Shown one piece after another: positions 12,320 through 24,225 of a stretch of DNA of 64,000 nucleotides (the stretch's first letter is position 1; each line of letters opens with the position of its first letter). Origin of the DNA: Nemophila menziesii (Eukaryota; Streptophyta; Magnoliopsida; Boraginales; Hydrophyllaceae); contig JARWIR010000062.1 in NCBI GenBank assembly GCA_029959085.1, positions 2,046,001 through 2,110,000 of the forward strand, written 5' to 3'. Below the pieces are notes generated by a model. It had not been told where the DNA came from. It searched no databases and was given only the letters and a program-made list of their open reading frames with translations. A program made the position numbers and the translations under genes.

Positions 12320-13693
12320 TTCGTTGTCCTCATCTTCCTTTTTGTGTTTTTGCATAGAATTTAAAATTTTTGGGTTGAATTAGGCATAGAATATCTTTGA
12401 ATGTACCTATTTGAGCATGATTTAATTAAGTTAATGATAGTAGGTAGTATGTTTTTGAAAAATGTCACAAATATGTTTAGATGCATGTATGAAAACAGGA
12501 AATAAAGGATAGAAAAGTTAATGAGCAATGCTATGAAGTCATGTTGAAACTTAGGGAAATTATTTGGTGTGTAGAACGTGAGGTTTAAAATTAGTTGAAA
12601 ACCCACTTGACTATGAAATATTAGTGAAAAAGTAACAAAATCCAGTAGTTAGAAAAATGAATAAGGCAGTTCTTTCATGATTAAAACACTTGAAGCCTTT
12701 TATACTTTCTCACCCTTTTATTTTATTATTGTTATAATTTATCCGTCTTAGCCCCTCTGAGCCTTTCTAAAGCCTTTTTATTGAAACACATTATAAATCC
12801 ATACCCATAGTTTGTAGGACTTATCTATATGACCCGCACTCGAATCGCAAAACCTGAAGCAAGTCGTTTTAGAGCTTGAGTTTGGGGTGGTGGGTTTCAT
12901 CATTAGGGAGCATTGGGATTTGGAATTGTAATTGTGATTTTATTGATGATGAAAAAGTTTTTATTGTAACCCTTTGTCGGGGTAATAGTGAATGAAAAAG
13001 AAGCTACGAGCTAAATTTGCCAACAAGGGCATAAAAAGAATATATATGAAAAATAGCATGATATCTCGAACATCAAGAAGAGAGTCATAGCTATACAAAA
13101 GAAAAAAATTGATATGAAAAGAAAATATATATTCGGACCGGCAAAGAGGGATTTTATATCATCAAAAGGTTTTAATTGGGATTATTGGGGATGCAAATCA
13201 AAATCATCAATAAATTGGGTTGAGTGAGAACATCTTCGTGTGAAAACTCAAGCTCTAGGGCGATTCGTTGATGGCTAGTGAGGAGAGAGCCAAAAGCTCA
13301 CTTTTCATTATCCAAATATACCACACCCGTCCTTAAGCCACGTTATAACCAAAGACCTTAGGATTTCTAACTACTAGATGGAGAAACAATTGAGCTATTA
13401 GGTAATAGGTGAGTGGACCATTGGATGCTATTTAGGACCTATGAACAACCTATATCCATTAACATGAACTAAGTTATCATCCTCTCCTTCTGGTATTGCG
13501 AAATTAATTTGGACTTGAATTTATGGATTGTTGATTACATGTATATTAAGCATATTTGTGCATTATTTCTTGAGCATTACTACATGAGACTTTTTAGATA
13601 TTTTGCTCTAGGATCATTCATTGTGTTCTGTTCTTATTCTCCTCATACTTCTTCTTCTTGTTTATATGACTACCCTACTGTTCTTTACTTTTA
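12320..13693 (+). other. E1 long noncoding 3' interior
   Basis: No protein family is readable. Blocks of it recur in the truncated elements E3 (21412-21791, minus) and E7 (33938-34473, minus): the block with GATGGCTAGTGAGGAGAG at about 13270-13288, and the TATAACCAAAGACCTTAGGA block at about 13345-13365. Conservation between copies shows it belongs to the element and not to captured DNA. Confidence 0.6.
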
Positions 13694-13729
13694 TTGTATC
13701 GGGACGATACAACTTTGAGTTGGGGGTCT
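13694..13729 (+). other. E1 hairpin and 3' polypurine tract
   Basis: TTGTATCG GGA CGATACAA (13694-13712) forms a hairpin. GAGTTGGGGGTCT (13717-13729) abuts the 3' LTR and is the plus-strand primer. E7 has the same hairpin at 33955-33973 in reverse orientation. Confidence 0.85.
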
Positions 13730-15308
13730 TGATGTCTACTCATTTGTGATAATATAATATACTTCAGAGACATCATTTAGGCGTATTTATTAGTTTATAG
13801 GTCGATCTTAGCTTAATTTAGTGCACTTTCCTATTTTGAGTCTTGATTTAGTAACATAATATTTTTAGAGCATATTTGGTTTAATTGTTTATTTAGTGTG
13901 AAGCTTTAAAGATAATTATGGAGATTAATTAGAATCCAAGTCAAAGACTACAAGATATGGAAAGAGATTAGCATGGAAATTGGAGATAGAAGGAAACTGA
14001 GTTCAATTAGGAAAAGGAAAAGCTGCCTAAATCTGAATTCTGCAGTACACGCCTAAAGAAGTGGTTATTTACCTAAGAAATATGCCGATTTTGGTAATTT
14101 CCTTTTTTGAGTGCAAAGATAATTCTGTTACGATTCTTTTGGTATATTATGGAGCAAAATCCGACCAATAACGAAGAAGATATGCTCAAAACGGTCCAGC
14201 AGTGTTTATCTTTATTTCCATACGAATTTGAGTTGGGCTAGGAGTCCATTACTTTCCTTATCCTTCAAGAAAACGAATTAGGTCTTCCTATACCCTATAA
14301 ATACAGCCTCTTAACACTCTAAAATCATCCTTGGCCAGACCTTAAGGCCAAGAGGAAGCTGCAACACAAGAGAAGAAGTCTGGAGGGAGCTGTGCATCAA
14401 TCATGTCTCCTTCAACCTCTTATTTTGTAATTCTTTCTTCTTCTTTTCTTTGTATGAATTAATTCTATTAGTTTAGGTTTTGCATAATGTATAAACTATG
14501 AATTCTAATTCTTCTATCTAAGTTTCTTTGGGAATTATATGTTTTAATATGATATTAGCTACTTACCTTTATATTTGATTATGTGTTTTGATTTAATGTT
14601 TGTTTTCCTTGCTAGTGCACGAGTATAGGATTACCTCAATAGTAGTTAGATGGTCTCCTTGACATGGTGTTTAACTATTAAACCACCACATAATGTCTAG
14701 TGTCGATATTAGTTCTGACAAAACATGATTCTAACTAGATAGTCATTAAGGTTTGTTTTAACCACCATATCACCAGGATTGCAGTATTTGTTTAGGGCCT
14801 TAGTGGCGTTTGATAACCCTATTTAAAACACTTATTGGTTGTGCCGTAGCCCCCTTAGTTACTCTCAAGGTCTAAGGTATGGGAATTTAGAATCCTGACT
14901 AAGTATACCAAGAGCTAATATTCTCCCTTATAAATTAGATCTAATAGATAGAATTAGAAGGATTAGTGCATACTAGTAAAACCTAAGCTATATCTTTCAT
15001 ACTATCTTCTTTTCTTTTCTTTTAATTAGTTTCTGTCTTTAGTTTATTAGTTTAGTTTTATTATTTAAAAAACCAAATAAATATTTATCTATCTCTTCTT
15101 TCTACTTGCGTATTATCTTTTCTATCTGTAATATCTGCACTTGAATAATTTGCATAAGTTCTTCTTAACCTTCGTAGTCCCTAAGGAACGAATCTTACTT
15201 ATTCATTAAAACTTGCATACGATCTGTATACTTGCACAACCGTGTTAGTTTCGGGTGTTTATTTGCACTTATTTTATACATCTTTTTATCACACCCTAGG
15301 CCACAACA
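13730..15308 (+). repeat. E1 3' LTR
   Basis: 1579 bases, TG to CA, nearly the same as 7650-9227. Differences are scattered substitutions plus a one-base insertion (GATCTTAGC against GATCTAGC near its start). It is followed directly by GCATA and then by LINE-A sequence. Confidence 0.95.
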
Positions 15309-15313
15309 GCATA

Positions 15314-17298
15314 CCATCTTCATGGGGGATTTCAAAAGTGAAGTCATTGGAATGGCTTACTGAAATTATTGTTAAAATGATGGATAATTGGGAAACAAAG
15401 ATGCTTTCAAAAAGTTGTAAATATCCCTATTAAAGCTATTATTGGATCCATTCCAAATTATATAATGTCTGTTTTTTTTATTCCTAAAAAAATTACATCT
15501 CATTTAACCTCTCTTGTTTCTAACTTCTATTGGAATAACCAGGGGCAATCTAGATGCCATTGGGTAAAATGACAAAATTTAATGGCATCAAAATATGATC
15601 GTGGGTTGGGATTTAAGGATTTTTATACTCAAAATCTTGCTTTACATGCTTCTAATGCGTGGAAATTTTTTAAAAGTGAAAATTCTTTATTGTATAAAGT
15701 TTTTAAAGGGAAATACTTCCCTGATTCATATTTTTTGGATGCCTCATTGAAATGTAATTGCTCTTGGGGGTGGAAAAGTTTAATAGAAGGGAAATTTTTT
15801 TTTTTGTGAAAAATATTCAATGGACAATTGGAAATGGAAAGAAAATAAAAATTTGGAAAGATAAATGGATCCCATTTGATTTTCAAATAGTAAAACCTTT
15901 GGGCTGTGAAATTGAATTTTTTTCTGACTAAATTCTCCCTTCTAAGGATTGGAATAAAATTTTATTACATGATCTCTTTGAGGAGAAAGTTGTAGCAACC
16001 ATCTGTAAGTTAGACATTCCCTTGTTATATTGCATTGACACTTCTTTTTGGACTTGTTAATTGAGTGGAGATGTGACAGTGAAGGAATGTTATAACCAGA
16101 TTTGGAAGGCTCAACAAATCATTGAAATGAAAAAAAATTGTAAGAAGGGCTCTTGTTCATTTAAATTGGAAACAGTTGACTGGAAATTTATTTGGCATCT
16201 TAATATCATGCCAAAGATAAAAATCTTTGTTTGGAAATGTTGTGAAAATGGATTAGCTACAAATCAAAATAGATATAAAAGGAGGTCCTCTCAATCCCCT
16301 TTATGTGAATTATGTGGAAAACAAGATGAAACAGTTGAGCATTTGATTTTTCATTGCTCCTGGGCTAGAGCTGTTTGGCTTGCTAGCCCTTTATCCTTTG
16401 TCTCTATTATGGAAATCTCGTATAATTTTATTAAATGGATATCTTTCCTCAGAATGTGCTCCATTGAGAAAGTTGATATTTTACCTGATTTAAGTGAAAT
16501 TGCATTGTATATTGGTTGGTTTATTTGGAAGGGAATAAATGAATACTTGTTCAAAGGAACAACTCCTGACCCTTTAAGTACAATGTAGAAAAGTCTTATA
16601 GCCTATGATGAGTATAAAAGAGCTAACTTTAATACTACTGAGGCTACTCAAAACAACACTTTTGGAAATATTTTTGGAGCTAATGATTTGGATAACTTGA
16701 ATTGTGTTATTTCCAATGATAATTCTGAAATTGTGAATTTAAGCAATAATAAATGGTCTCCCCCTTCTACTGGGAAGTTTAAAATTAATTGTGATGCTGC
16801 ACTTTTATTGAAAGCTAACAAAGCTTCATTTGCGTGTGTTCTAAGGGACTATAAAGGACAAATGCTTGAAGGTTTTGCGAAAGATATTAATACTTATTCA
16901 ATAGAGGATGCTAAAGGAAGAGGGATTCTTGCTACTTGTAACATGGCTGCTAGATACCCAACTGGAAGTGTCCAAACTGAGAGTGATAATTGTAGAATAG
17001 TGGATAAAATTAATGCTAAATGTAATTTGTCTAGTTTAATTAAGGTTTTGGTTAGAAATATTATGTTTTTTAAAGAGCTTTATAAGCTTGATATCTCTTT
17101 TGTTAGAAGAGTTAAGAATAGGACCGCGGATTGGATGGCCAAACACAAACTTAAAGGAGAATTGTTTGGCCTTTGGAGCTTGTTCCCTCCTTCCCAATTA
17201 GTTACGCTTTTAAGAGTTGACTTTGAACAAACTAGAATTGGTTAACTTGTAATATTTTGTGTGTTTTAATGAAGGGTTATTTTCGACAAAAAAAAAAC
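15314..17298 (+). pseudogene. LINE-A ORF2, last part: RT thumb, zinc-binding RVT tail, RNase H and 3' end
   Basis: Continuation of ORF2 after the LTR element. 15314-15810 is thumb/connection sequence with frameshifts. 16061-16588 carries the zf-RVT pattern (PKIKIFVWK, then LCELCGKQDETVEHL and HCSW). 16688-17245 is an RNase H domain: GKFKINCDA supplies the first Asp, DAKGRG stands where the Glu-containing block normally lies, and ESDN holds a later Asp. A TAG after STM at 16586-16588 separates the last two parts. The 3' UTR is short and ends in an A run. LINE-E at 51097-52106 is a close relative over this same segment. Confidence 0.85.
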
Positions 17299-17467
17299 TT
17301 TTGTTTTGAATTATCCCATTCAAATTTTACTTATTTATATTTTCAATCAAAATTCAAGATTTATATAATAAAAACTACTTTTTCAAGCGGTCTAAATCCT
17401 CTATGTAGACGACGTTTAGGATCGATTGTGACCATTTTTAAGTCAAAGTATATTAAATATAACGTGA

Positions 17468-17700
17468 TTAAGTGTTTTTTTAAAGAGTTTTTTTAAAAGC
17501 ACATAAAAGTGCTTTTAAAACTTTAAAAGTATTTTAGACCCCTCAAAAGCAGTTTTAGTAGAAGCACCAATTTGGTGCTTCTAAAAAAAGGCACGTAAAG
17601 TGATTTTAGATTTTAAAATTATTTTTAATTATTTTTTTAACTTTTAAATTTTATTCTAAAATGCTTTTTACTCTAAAATAAGCACTTTCAAACAGGTCCT
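17468..17700. mobile_element. Hairpin-rich MITE-like remnant
   Basis: Several palindromes built on AAGCAC/GTGCTT stand close together: GTTTTAAAAGCAC...GTGCTTTTAAAAC style arms at about 17488-17523, AAGCACCAATTTGGTGCTT at 17563-17581, and AAAATAAGCACTTTCAAACAGG near the right end. Such AAGCACTTT termini are common in plant hAT-type MITEs. A matching left terminus and target duplication were not found, so the limits are uncertain. Confidence 0.4.
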
Positions 17701-17764
17701 AAAATGTTTTATATAAGAACGATTACAATATAAACTAGCTTATTCCTTTAAGAATATGATGAAC

Positions 17765-18235
17765 AGGTAGTAAGGGGCAGGGGGTGTAGGGACCCAATCA
17801 TCTAGCAAAGAGCCATGAAACGTTTGTTTAATGACCCAATCATCTATAGCATTTTCCTTCCTAGGAATAAAGAAGAAACTAATAGATCAATTACAAGATA
17901 AATTAAATATATCCTAAAAAAACAAATTATGACTAGTTTTTTGGGTTGTAAAATTTGTCATCAGCTCATCCACAATCCCCTTATCGTCATTAAGCATCCA
18001 AACTTCAACTCTTGAGAAGTTTCTTGGTAAAATAATCGCATTGCGTACAACTATCAACTCTACTTCTTTCGCACTACTACAAATAAAATTCTAAGCTACT
18101 CCATGAATATTCTTCCATGTCCATTTTTGATAATACAAGCAAGAGAAGAGTATTTATTAATCAAATTAGATGCATCAATGTTTATAATCAAATTTTTTCA
18201 CTTATATTTTTGTTCCATTCTTCCTTTTCTTGTAT
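17765..18235 (-). pseudogene. LINE RNase H remnant
   Basis: Reading the minus strand from about 18200, broken frames give an INIDASN-like start, then SLACIIKNGHGRIFM, an AKEVELIVVRNAI block and a final REN-like block before a DDWVPTP tail. This follows the order of the RNase H domain that ends plant L1 LINEs. It has multiple frameshifts and stops, and no RT is attached. Confidence 0.5.
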
Positions 18236-18267
18236 TGGATGGTTGTGATATTTCTTTTTAGTCGTCT

Positions 18268-21200
18268 TAGTTGTATCCTACCGTCTCCATATGTATGATA
18301 AAAGAATGATGGAGAAGTGCACACACCTCTAGAGGAAGGAGATAAACTTCCCACAAGTGCACTAGTCGTTTGCAAGTAATAAGTAAGTAAAACAAATATC
18401 GATCTCAGGGACTACGAAATTTAATTTGTACCTAGTGTTCTTAAATACACAAAGACACTAAAATGTATATTTAATTTAAAAGACTTAAATGCAAATGACA
18501 ATGACTTGACTACTACTCAAATTAAAGACAAGTAAGTAAATGACAAATGAGAAAAGGTATGAGAGTTTAGCTCGAGAACTAGCAAGTAATCCCCACTAGC
18601 CTTGTTTCTAAATTTATTGCCTAAGGGAGAATTATGTGATATATATGCAATAACCAGGATTTAAATTTCTCCTAACTCCCGTCATGGTATCTTAAGGGCA
18701 ACATCAACACTACTAGGGGACTTGGGCAAGGAGACCCTACACAATGATCGGTGGTTATATCTAATCCTAGTGACTATCTAGTTATGCAAGCCTATCACGA
18801 TCACTAAAACACCCTAAACGATTATGTATTGTCCCCCCCCCACAATGTATAGTCCTAAATACTAAAGGGCAGCTCTATACTTGTGTATAGCATGGACTAC
18901 AAGCCTAGGTCAGATACACAGTACATAACAATCACAAACAATTCAATTAAAGGTAAATCCTAAATTCAATAAATGCATAAGACAAGTCTAAGGTTCGTAC
19001 CCAAATGCTATTCACAAGCTAAATAAAACGAGTTCATACTAAGTAAATTAAAATTAGCAATTAATAATATGAAATTTATGTTAAATAGAAAAAATAAAAT
19101 AAAAATACTCTATTATTTTCTTAAATCTGATAAACAGAAGAATTGTAATGGCATGAACTACTTCCTAGCTCCTTCTTCTCTATTTCTCCAGGCAATTTTT
19201 CCTTTCTCCCTGACTAAAGACTCTTCCCTAATGTAACTGGCGGTATATATAGGTCCATAAAACTTTTTATGGGACATGGGCTTGTTTTAAGTGACAAAGC
19301 GCATCTGATGTCTCCCTTTTTGTTCTAATTATATGCCCTTAGGGGAAATCAAATTAGGTGATTACTTGAATTATTTGTTAGACTTTTAAGCTTATTTGGT
19401 TATATTGCGATTTCTTCCCTTGGATTTGGATTATTTATATTTTAGAGTTTTTATGTGTTAATTCGTTTGTTTTTAGTGTAAAGTTCTTAGGTTTATGATT
19501 TGATGGAGTATCAAGACAAGGAGAAGAAAAGGGAATTAAAGTCTTGGATTGAGCGTTGAAGTCAAAGGAGAGAATAACTGATTCGAAGACGTAATTAGTG
19601 GGGAATAAAATCTGGAATGCTGTCACAAATGACTGTTTTTTAGAATATTAGCCACTGAATCAGCTTCTGAGCATAAAATGAGGTCGATAGATCTTGAAGT
19701 CAGGAAGATTTTCCAAGTTGAACGAAGTGATTCCGAGTCCGGACGCAAAAGTTACAGCTGTTTTAGTAACATATATACACCAGTTACGGGATTTCATTAA
19801 ATGGATTGGGCTTTATTCTAATTAACTTATTCCTTCTTTTTAAAAGCCCAATCCGTTTTTCTCACTATAAAAAGGCTTTAGACTTCAGTTTTTAGACACA
19901 CAGAGACACACAATTCATATTAGAGGAAAAATAACGCTTAGGAGAAGTCGGAGAAGCAAAAAGGAGAGAGAAAGCTGAAGTTGGAGAATTATTTCTTCCA
20001 ACAATCAGTCATATCAATCCTATAATTAGGTTTTTCTATTTCTGTAATTCAATATGAACACTTTTTATTTTAATTTAGTAGTTTTTAACATTAGCATGAG
20101 CTAAATTTCTTAAGTGCTTGAGAATCGCATTAATGGGTTGAACCCTAATTTATTGAATTTATGTTTTTGAATTTGGGATTGAATAATTTAAATTGAATCG
20201 GGTAATTTCGTATTGACTATTATTTTGCATTTAAATATTGTCTTTGAAGTCATGAATCAAATATAGGAATTAGTAATTAAGCTATTCACTTTGGTGGGGA
20301 AGTGGTCGCCTTGAGGGGGGGGGGGGTTTAATTACGAAACTAAATAATAGACGTAAGGTAGAAATTATTGACCCTGGCGGGCATAGTTAACCTTATAGCC
20401 AACTGGGTGGAATACTTGACCATTCGAAGGTGGATTATAATCACCCTGACGGGGTTTGTAACACCTAAGAATAGCTCCTAAGTCCACCTTGACGGGGGTT
20501 AGGAAACTTTAGAATCCCGACTAGTACTTAATCCCGATTCATCCCTTAAACAGAAAAATTGAATTAATAGATTTAGGTGAAACCTTTGCGAAACTCAAGT
20601 ACTGCTTTTAAATCCTTGCGTCCACTCATTTTTACTTGCTTGCGTCTTACTTATTTGAATTAGTTAATTTAGTATTTTATTTTATTTGCATCTTAGTCCT
20701 TAATCAAGAAACCAAAACAAATCTTTATATCATTTACTTTCCGCATCATATAACAATTATTCACACTTATTACATAACATCGCAAGTCATATCCAATCCG
20801 TCCCTGAGATCGAAAACCCGTTTACCGGATATTAATTGGACGACCCGTAAACTTGCGGTACGTGTCTTGACTTTTTAGGTGTGTTATTTTAGAACACACA
20901 AGGAGACACCAACATCCCAAAAATGTTTTACTTAAGTGTGGAGTGGTTCGAACCACGACAAAAACAATTAGCATAACTTCTTCGTTTCAACATCGAATCG
21001 CGAACCATCAAATCCTATGAAATCCTGACTTTAAAACCTACCTGAATTTCCAAGGGTTCCTCTAATATCGTTGTCAATATTGCATGGCACCTCAAGCTAT
21101 TCACTTTCTAAATTTGACGAGCTTTCACTTTTTAAATGTGGTCGAATCTTTCTTTTTAGCCATAGCTAAGGGTTTAACTCGATTTCTTCGCTTATTAGTA

Positions 21201-21411
21201 TTATTTCAAGGTGTCCTAGCTTTCAAGTATCTAAGAGAAACACATTTAACATATAAATTACGCGCAAAGCTCCTAAAATAGCATAATGACCAAAATCAGA
21301 TAAGAAAGTGTGGAACATCAGTATATAGGGAAAAACCCTCAACTAAGCATTATATACCCCTAAAACTATGTCTCATGACTAGGTTAATCTATCACATAAA
21401 TGGATACATCA
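18268..21411 (-). repeat. LTR-3: 3' LTR of element E3, interrupted by LTR-4
   Basis: On the minus strand it starts TGATGTATCC at 21411, directly after a polypurine tract (GAGTTGGGGTCT, 21412 onward). It runs to about 18268 once the nested LTR-4 (19306-20911) is removed, about 1.54 kb. The tract shows that it is the 3' LTR. The lower end is diverged and its exact border is a guess. Confidence 0.75.
19306..20911 (+). repeat. LTR-4: solo LTR nested in LTR-3
   Basis: Begins TGATGTCTCCC and ends GACACCA, 1606 bases. Flanks are GCATC (19301-19305) and ACATC (20912-20916), a target duplication with one mismatch. A TATAAAAAGG box lies near 19866. It has a G11-12 run near 20317. There is no interior or second LTR, so it is a recombination product. 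Confidence 0.85.
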
Positions 21412-21791
21412 AGACCCCAACTCAAAATTATGGTGTCTCAACAGAATAGAAATACAATAGGGTAGTTTCTATCAGAGTCAATATAGAAGAAGAATAAGTA
21501 GCAGAAAAACAGTGAATGGTCCTAGAGAAATTACACTAGAAAGTCTTATGTAGTAATGTAGAACTAATGCACACATGCTCATAATTTTTAAACAATTAGC
21601 ATGCCCTAAACTAAAGATCAGATTAATTTTGCAATGCAAGAACGAGCGGTTTTCACTTAGTTTGATACAGCGGCTAGAGGGTGTTCCTTGGTCCTACATA
21701 GTATCAATGTTCTAAGTAACTACTCCCTAAACGATCAATTGTTACTTAACCATGTAGTTAGAAATCCTAAGGTCTTTTGGTTATAGAGTAG
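21412..21791 (-). mobile_element. E3 truncated interior (3' end only)
   Basis: Matches the last part of the E1 interior in reverse, including the TATAACCAAAAGACCTTAGG block and the GAGTTGGGG polypurine tract next to LTR-3. It is cut at 21791 where LTR-5 begins. No coding sequence. Confidence 0.7.
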
Positions 21792-21957
21792 TGATGTCTC
21801 CATATTTATGATAAATGAATCTATTCATATGATATCATTTTAGGTGTATTATGTTCTTAGTTGAGGAATTTCTCCCTATTAATTGTTAGTTTCTCAATTC
21901 ATGCATTGATTTAGAGATTTGTAACTTTTAGAGTGTTTTTACTGTAATTTATATGTT
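21792..21957 (+). repeat. LTR-5: 5' tip of a family LTR
   Basis: Begins TGATGTCTCCATATTT and follows LTR-12 (61876 onward) closely for about 165 bases, then loses similarity. The matching 3' part may be 27024-27495, with LINE-B and LTR-6 between them. Confidence 0.7.
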
Positions 21958-22083
21958 TTTTAAATACAAAGTAGGTCCTAGGACCATGAATATAAACCCT
22001 CTATTACAACTGTAAGCGACTAAAATATAAAATGGTCCTCCTTCTCTCTACTTTTTCTCACTAGGTTTTGTAGCTTTTGGAGT

Positions 22084-22206
22084 AGCGTTGACCATGCTTT
22101 GACTTCTATTGACTGCCGTTGACCAATACCTCTCACCGATAGATCTCTGACTCCATGGCCGGAGTTTGACCGGAGATTGACTGGTGGTTGACCGTGGGGT
22201 TGACCG
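22084..22206 (+). promoter_or_regulatory. TTGAC (W-box core) cluster in LINE-B leader
   Basis: About eight TTGAC(C/T) words occur in roughly 120 bases, all on the plus strand. (T)TGAC(C/T) is the core recognised by plant WRKY factors. LINE promoters lie within the 5' leader, so the cluster could drive transcription. Function is inferred. Confidence 0.5.
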
Positions 22207-22612
22207 GAAAATTTGTTTTGCTTTTCTCCTTATTTTCATTTTAGAATCAATTGCTGAAGTGGATTTCCATTTTAATTTTGGAATTAATTGCTGCTGAAGT
22301 GGATAGTGAGTTGGAGTTGCTTTTCAGGTTTTGTCGTCCATTAAAGGGAAGAGTAATGCACGCGCCTTTGGATTGGAAGCTGGGATACAGTGACTTGTTT
22401 TGCACTGAAAACGGAAAGCATTTGTTATTTTGATTAAGCAATCATTGTGATTAATCCCGATATTATCAACATTTTTTTCCCACAAAAATCAACCTCGAAA
22501 TTTGAAGATTAATCGAGAACAGCTGATGAGTATTTTTGCCATTTCTCGTTCATTTCTCAACTGTTTTGGGTGATTCTTTTTTTTGTTGGAATACTACTTC
22601 GACTCCGCATCT

Positions 22613-24225
22613 ATGGCACCTTGAAAGAAGACTAGAAATAAGAATGTCAAGGACAACACTAATAACAATGAAGGTATTGCAAAATATGTACCAGCTGAAC
22701 CCGTAATCAAGGTCATTAACAACTTCTCTGCCTCTAAGTGCGATTCTGGAAGGAAATCAACGGTGAATATCGTAGAGAAGGGGAATGAATCTGATATCAA
22801 TACAAAGGAAGGTGGGATTTGGTTGAGGATAAGGTGTTTGATAAAAGTGTTAAGAAGGAGACTGAGGTAAATATTGGAGAATTGATGGACCAGAGCACAA
22901 CTAACTGTGGTGGATGTATCATGATTGATCCTGCTACTGAGTGTATAGTAGTAGAGAGCATGAACGGCCGAGACGAGGTCCTATCTGAGGGTGAGGCTCT
23001 GAAGGTTCTCAAGAGATCAAGTCTTGATATAGGACATAAAGAGAGTAACTCCATTGATGGGACAGGAGAAACTACTCTACGTGATGAAAGTGCTCTCTTG
23101 GGAGAGGCTAGTGCCCTGAATAAGGAAATTAAGGTAAATAATGTTGAAAAAAGAAATGAAACAAAAAGTGTATGGACTGAGCTGTTTAACAAGAATGTTG
23201 ATCGGGATCTTAAGCTGAAATTTTTCCCTCCTGGACTTGTTGATGAGGAGTTCATAGTGAAACCTCCAAGGAATATTGTCAAAGAAAGAGTGCAAGTATG
23301 AGATAATTGCTTAGTTGGGCAATTTTTTGGTGAAGCTCTTGCCTATCACATGGTCAGGAATATGGTTAATGTTCAATGGAAGAATAGTGGTCCTATTGAG
23401 ATAAAGTATACTGACATGGATGTTTATCTCTTCGAATTTCAGAATGAGCAAGTGTGCAACAAAATTCTTGAACAGGTGTGGCATGTTGGTGGAATAATCA
23501 TGATATTAAGAAGGTGGGAATCAAATAAAAAGTTTGAGAAATTGAACATGTCTAAAGTCCATCTTTGGGAAAAATTGAAGAGAGTTCCTCTACAATTGTG
23601 GACTAATAATGGTCTAGGTTACATATGTAGTGCTCTTGGTATACCAATTCAAATTGACCCTATAACTAAGTCAAGAAACAGACTGAGCTTTTCTAGAGCT
23701 TGTGTTGAAGTAGATATGACTAAAGAGCTTGTTAAGAAAGTTAAAATTGATCTTGAAGAGGATGGAATGCATGAGGTGGATGTGTACTATGAGTGGCTCC
23801 CTCCAAGATGTTCTAACTGTAAGGTTCTTTTGCATAATGTGGCTAACTGTTACAAAATTACGAAGGAAACTATCAAATATAAACCAAAGATTCAACCTCA
23901 ACCTACTTATGTGAAGAATGAAGAATGGAGGGTTGTGCAGAAGAAAAGGAAGGACAATCAAGTTCATAGTCCTAAAGCAATTAAAACAACAAAAACTCCA
24001 ACTAACAGTGTGGCAAGTACTAGTCCAAAGAATAGAGATAAATCTCCTACAACCCTAAAGAGTAGGAATCAAAATTTACATCAAAATTCCAATCTCTTTG
24101 TAGGTAGCTTGAGTAATTATTTTGGTTCTTTGAATAGGGCCAATGAAAACCTTGAAGATGATTTAAATTTGTTTATGGGAAGTACCCATAGGGATGGTAA
24201 ACCTCCTGATCCAAATGATTGTTAG
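22613..24225 (+). pseudogene. LINE-B ORF1: DUF4283-like protein with CCHC knuckle
   Basis: Starts ATGGCACCT at 22613 but hits TGA at the fourth codon. It then shifts near 22810 into 22819-23301 (acidic linker) and, after another break at 23299-23301, continues 23350-24225. The DUF4283 region is about 23300-23800, with a Trp-rich segment and the RVPLQLW motif. The knuckle CSNCKVLLHNVANC (23812-23853) fits C-x2-C-x4-H-x4-C. A basic Ser/Thr/Lys/Pro-rich tail follows. The TAG at 24223-24225 overlaps the ORF2 ATG (24215) by 11 bases. Confidence 0.82.

Larger units (their letters stand above)
7650..15308 (+). mobile_element. E1: complete Athila-like LTR retrotransposon without pol (non-autonomous)
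   Basis: Two LTRs of about 1.58 kb enclose a 4.5-kb interior. The element starts TG and ends CA and is flanked by a 5-bp target duplication GCATA (7645-7649 and 15309-15313). A primer-binding site follows the 5' LTR and a polypurine tract precedes the 3' LTR. The interior has a reduced gag and a long noncoding 3' half, and no protease, RT, RNase H or integrase domain can be read. This fits a large retrotransposon derivative mobilised in trans. Hand comparison of the LTRs shows roughly two dozen differences (about 1.5-2 percent), so insertion was fairly recent. Confidence 0.95.
3790..17298 (+). mobile_element. LINE-A, L1-type non-LTR retrotransposon, split by E1
   Basis: LINE sequence runs 3790-7649 and resumes 15314-17298, about 5.85 kb without the insert. 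Order: 5' leader, ORF1 with DUF4283-like and CCHC regions, ORF2 with apurinic-type endonuclease, reverse transcriptase, zinc-binding RVT tail and RNase H, then a short A tail (about 17287-17297). The two halves join exactly within the RT motif GKYLGIP once the LTR element and one copy of GCATA are discounted. Many stops and frameshifts make it inactive. The 5' end is approximate, because no convincing target duplication was found. Confidence 0.9.

Noticed and set aside
12361..12606. Minus-strand frame in the E1 interior
   Set aside because: AT-rich, hydrophobic, and not conserved in E7 or E9 as far as seen.
22797..23282. Minus-strand 161-codon frame
   Set aside because: Antisense of LINE-B ORF1, no recognisable domain.
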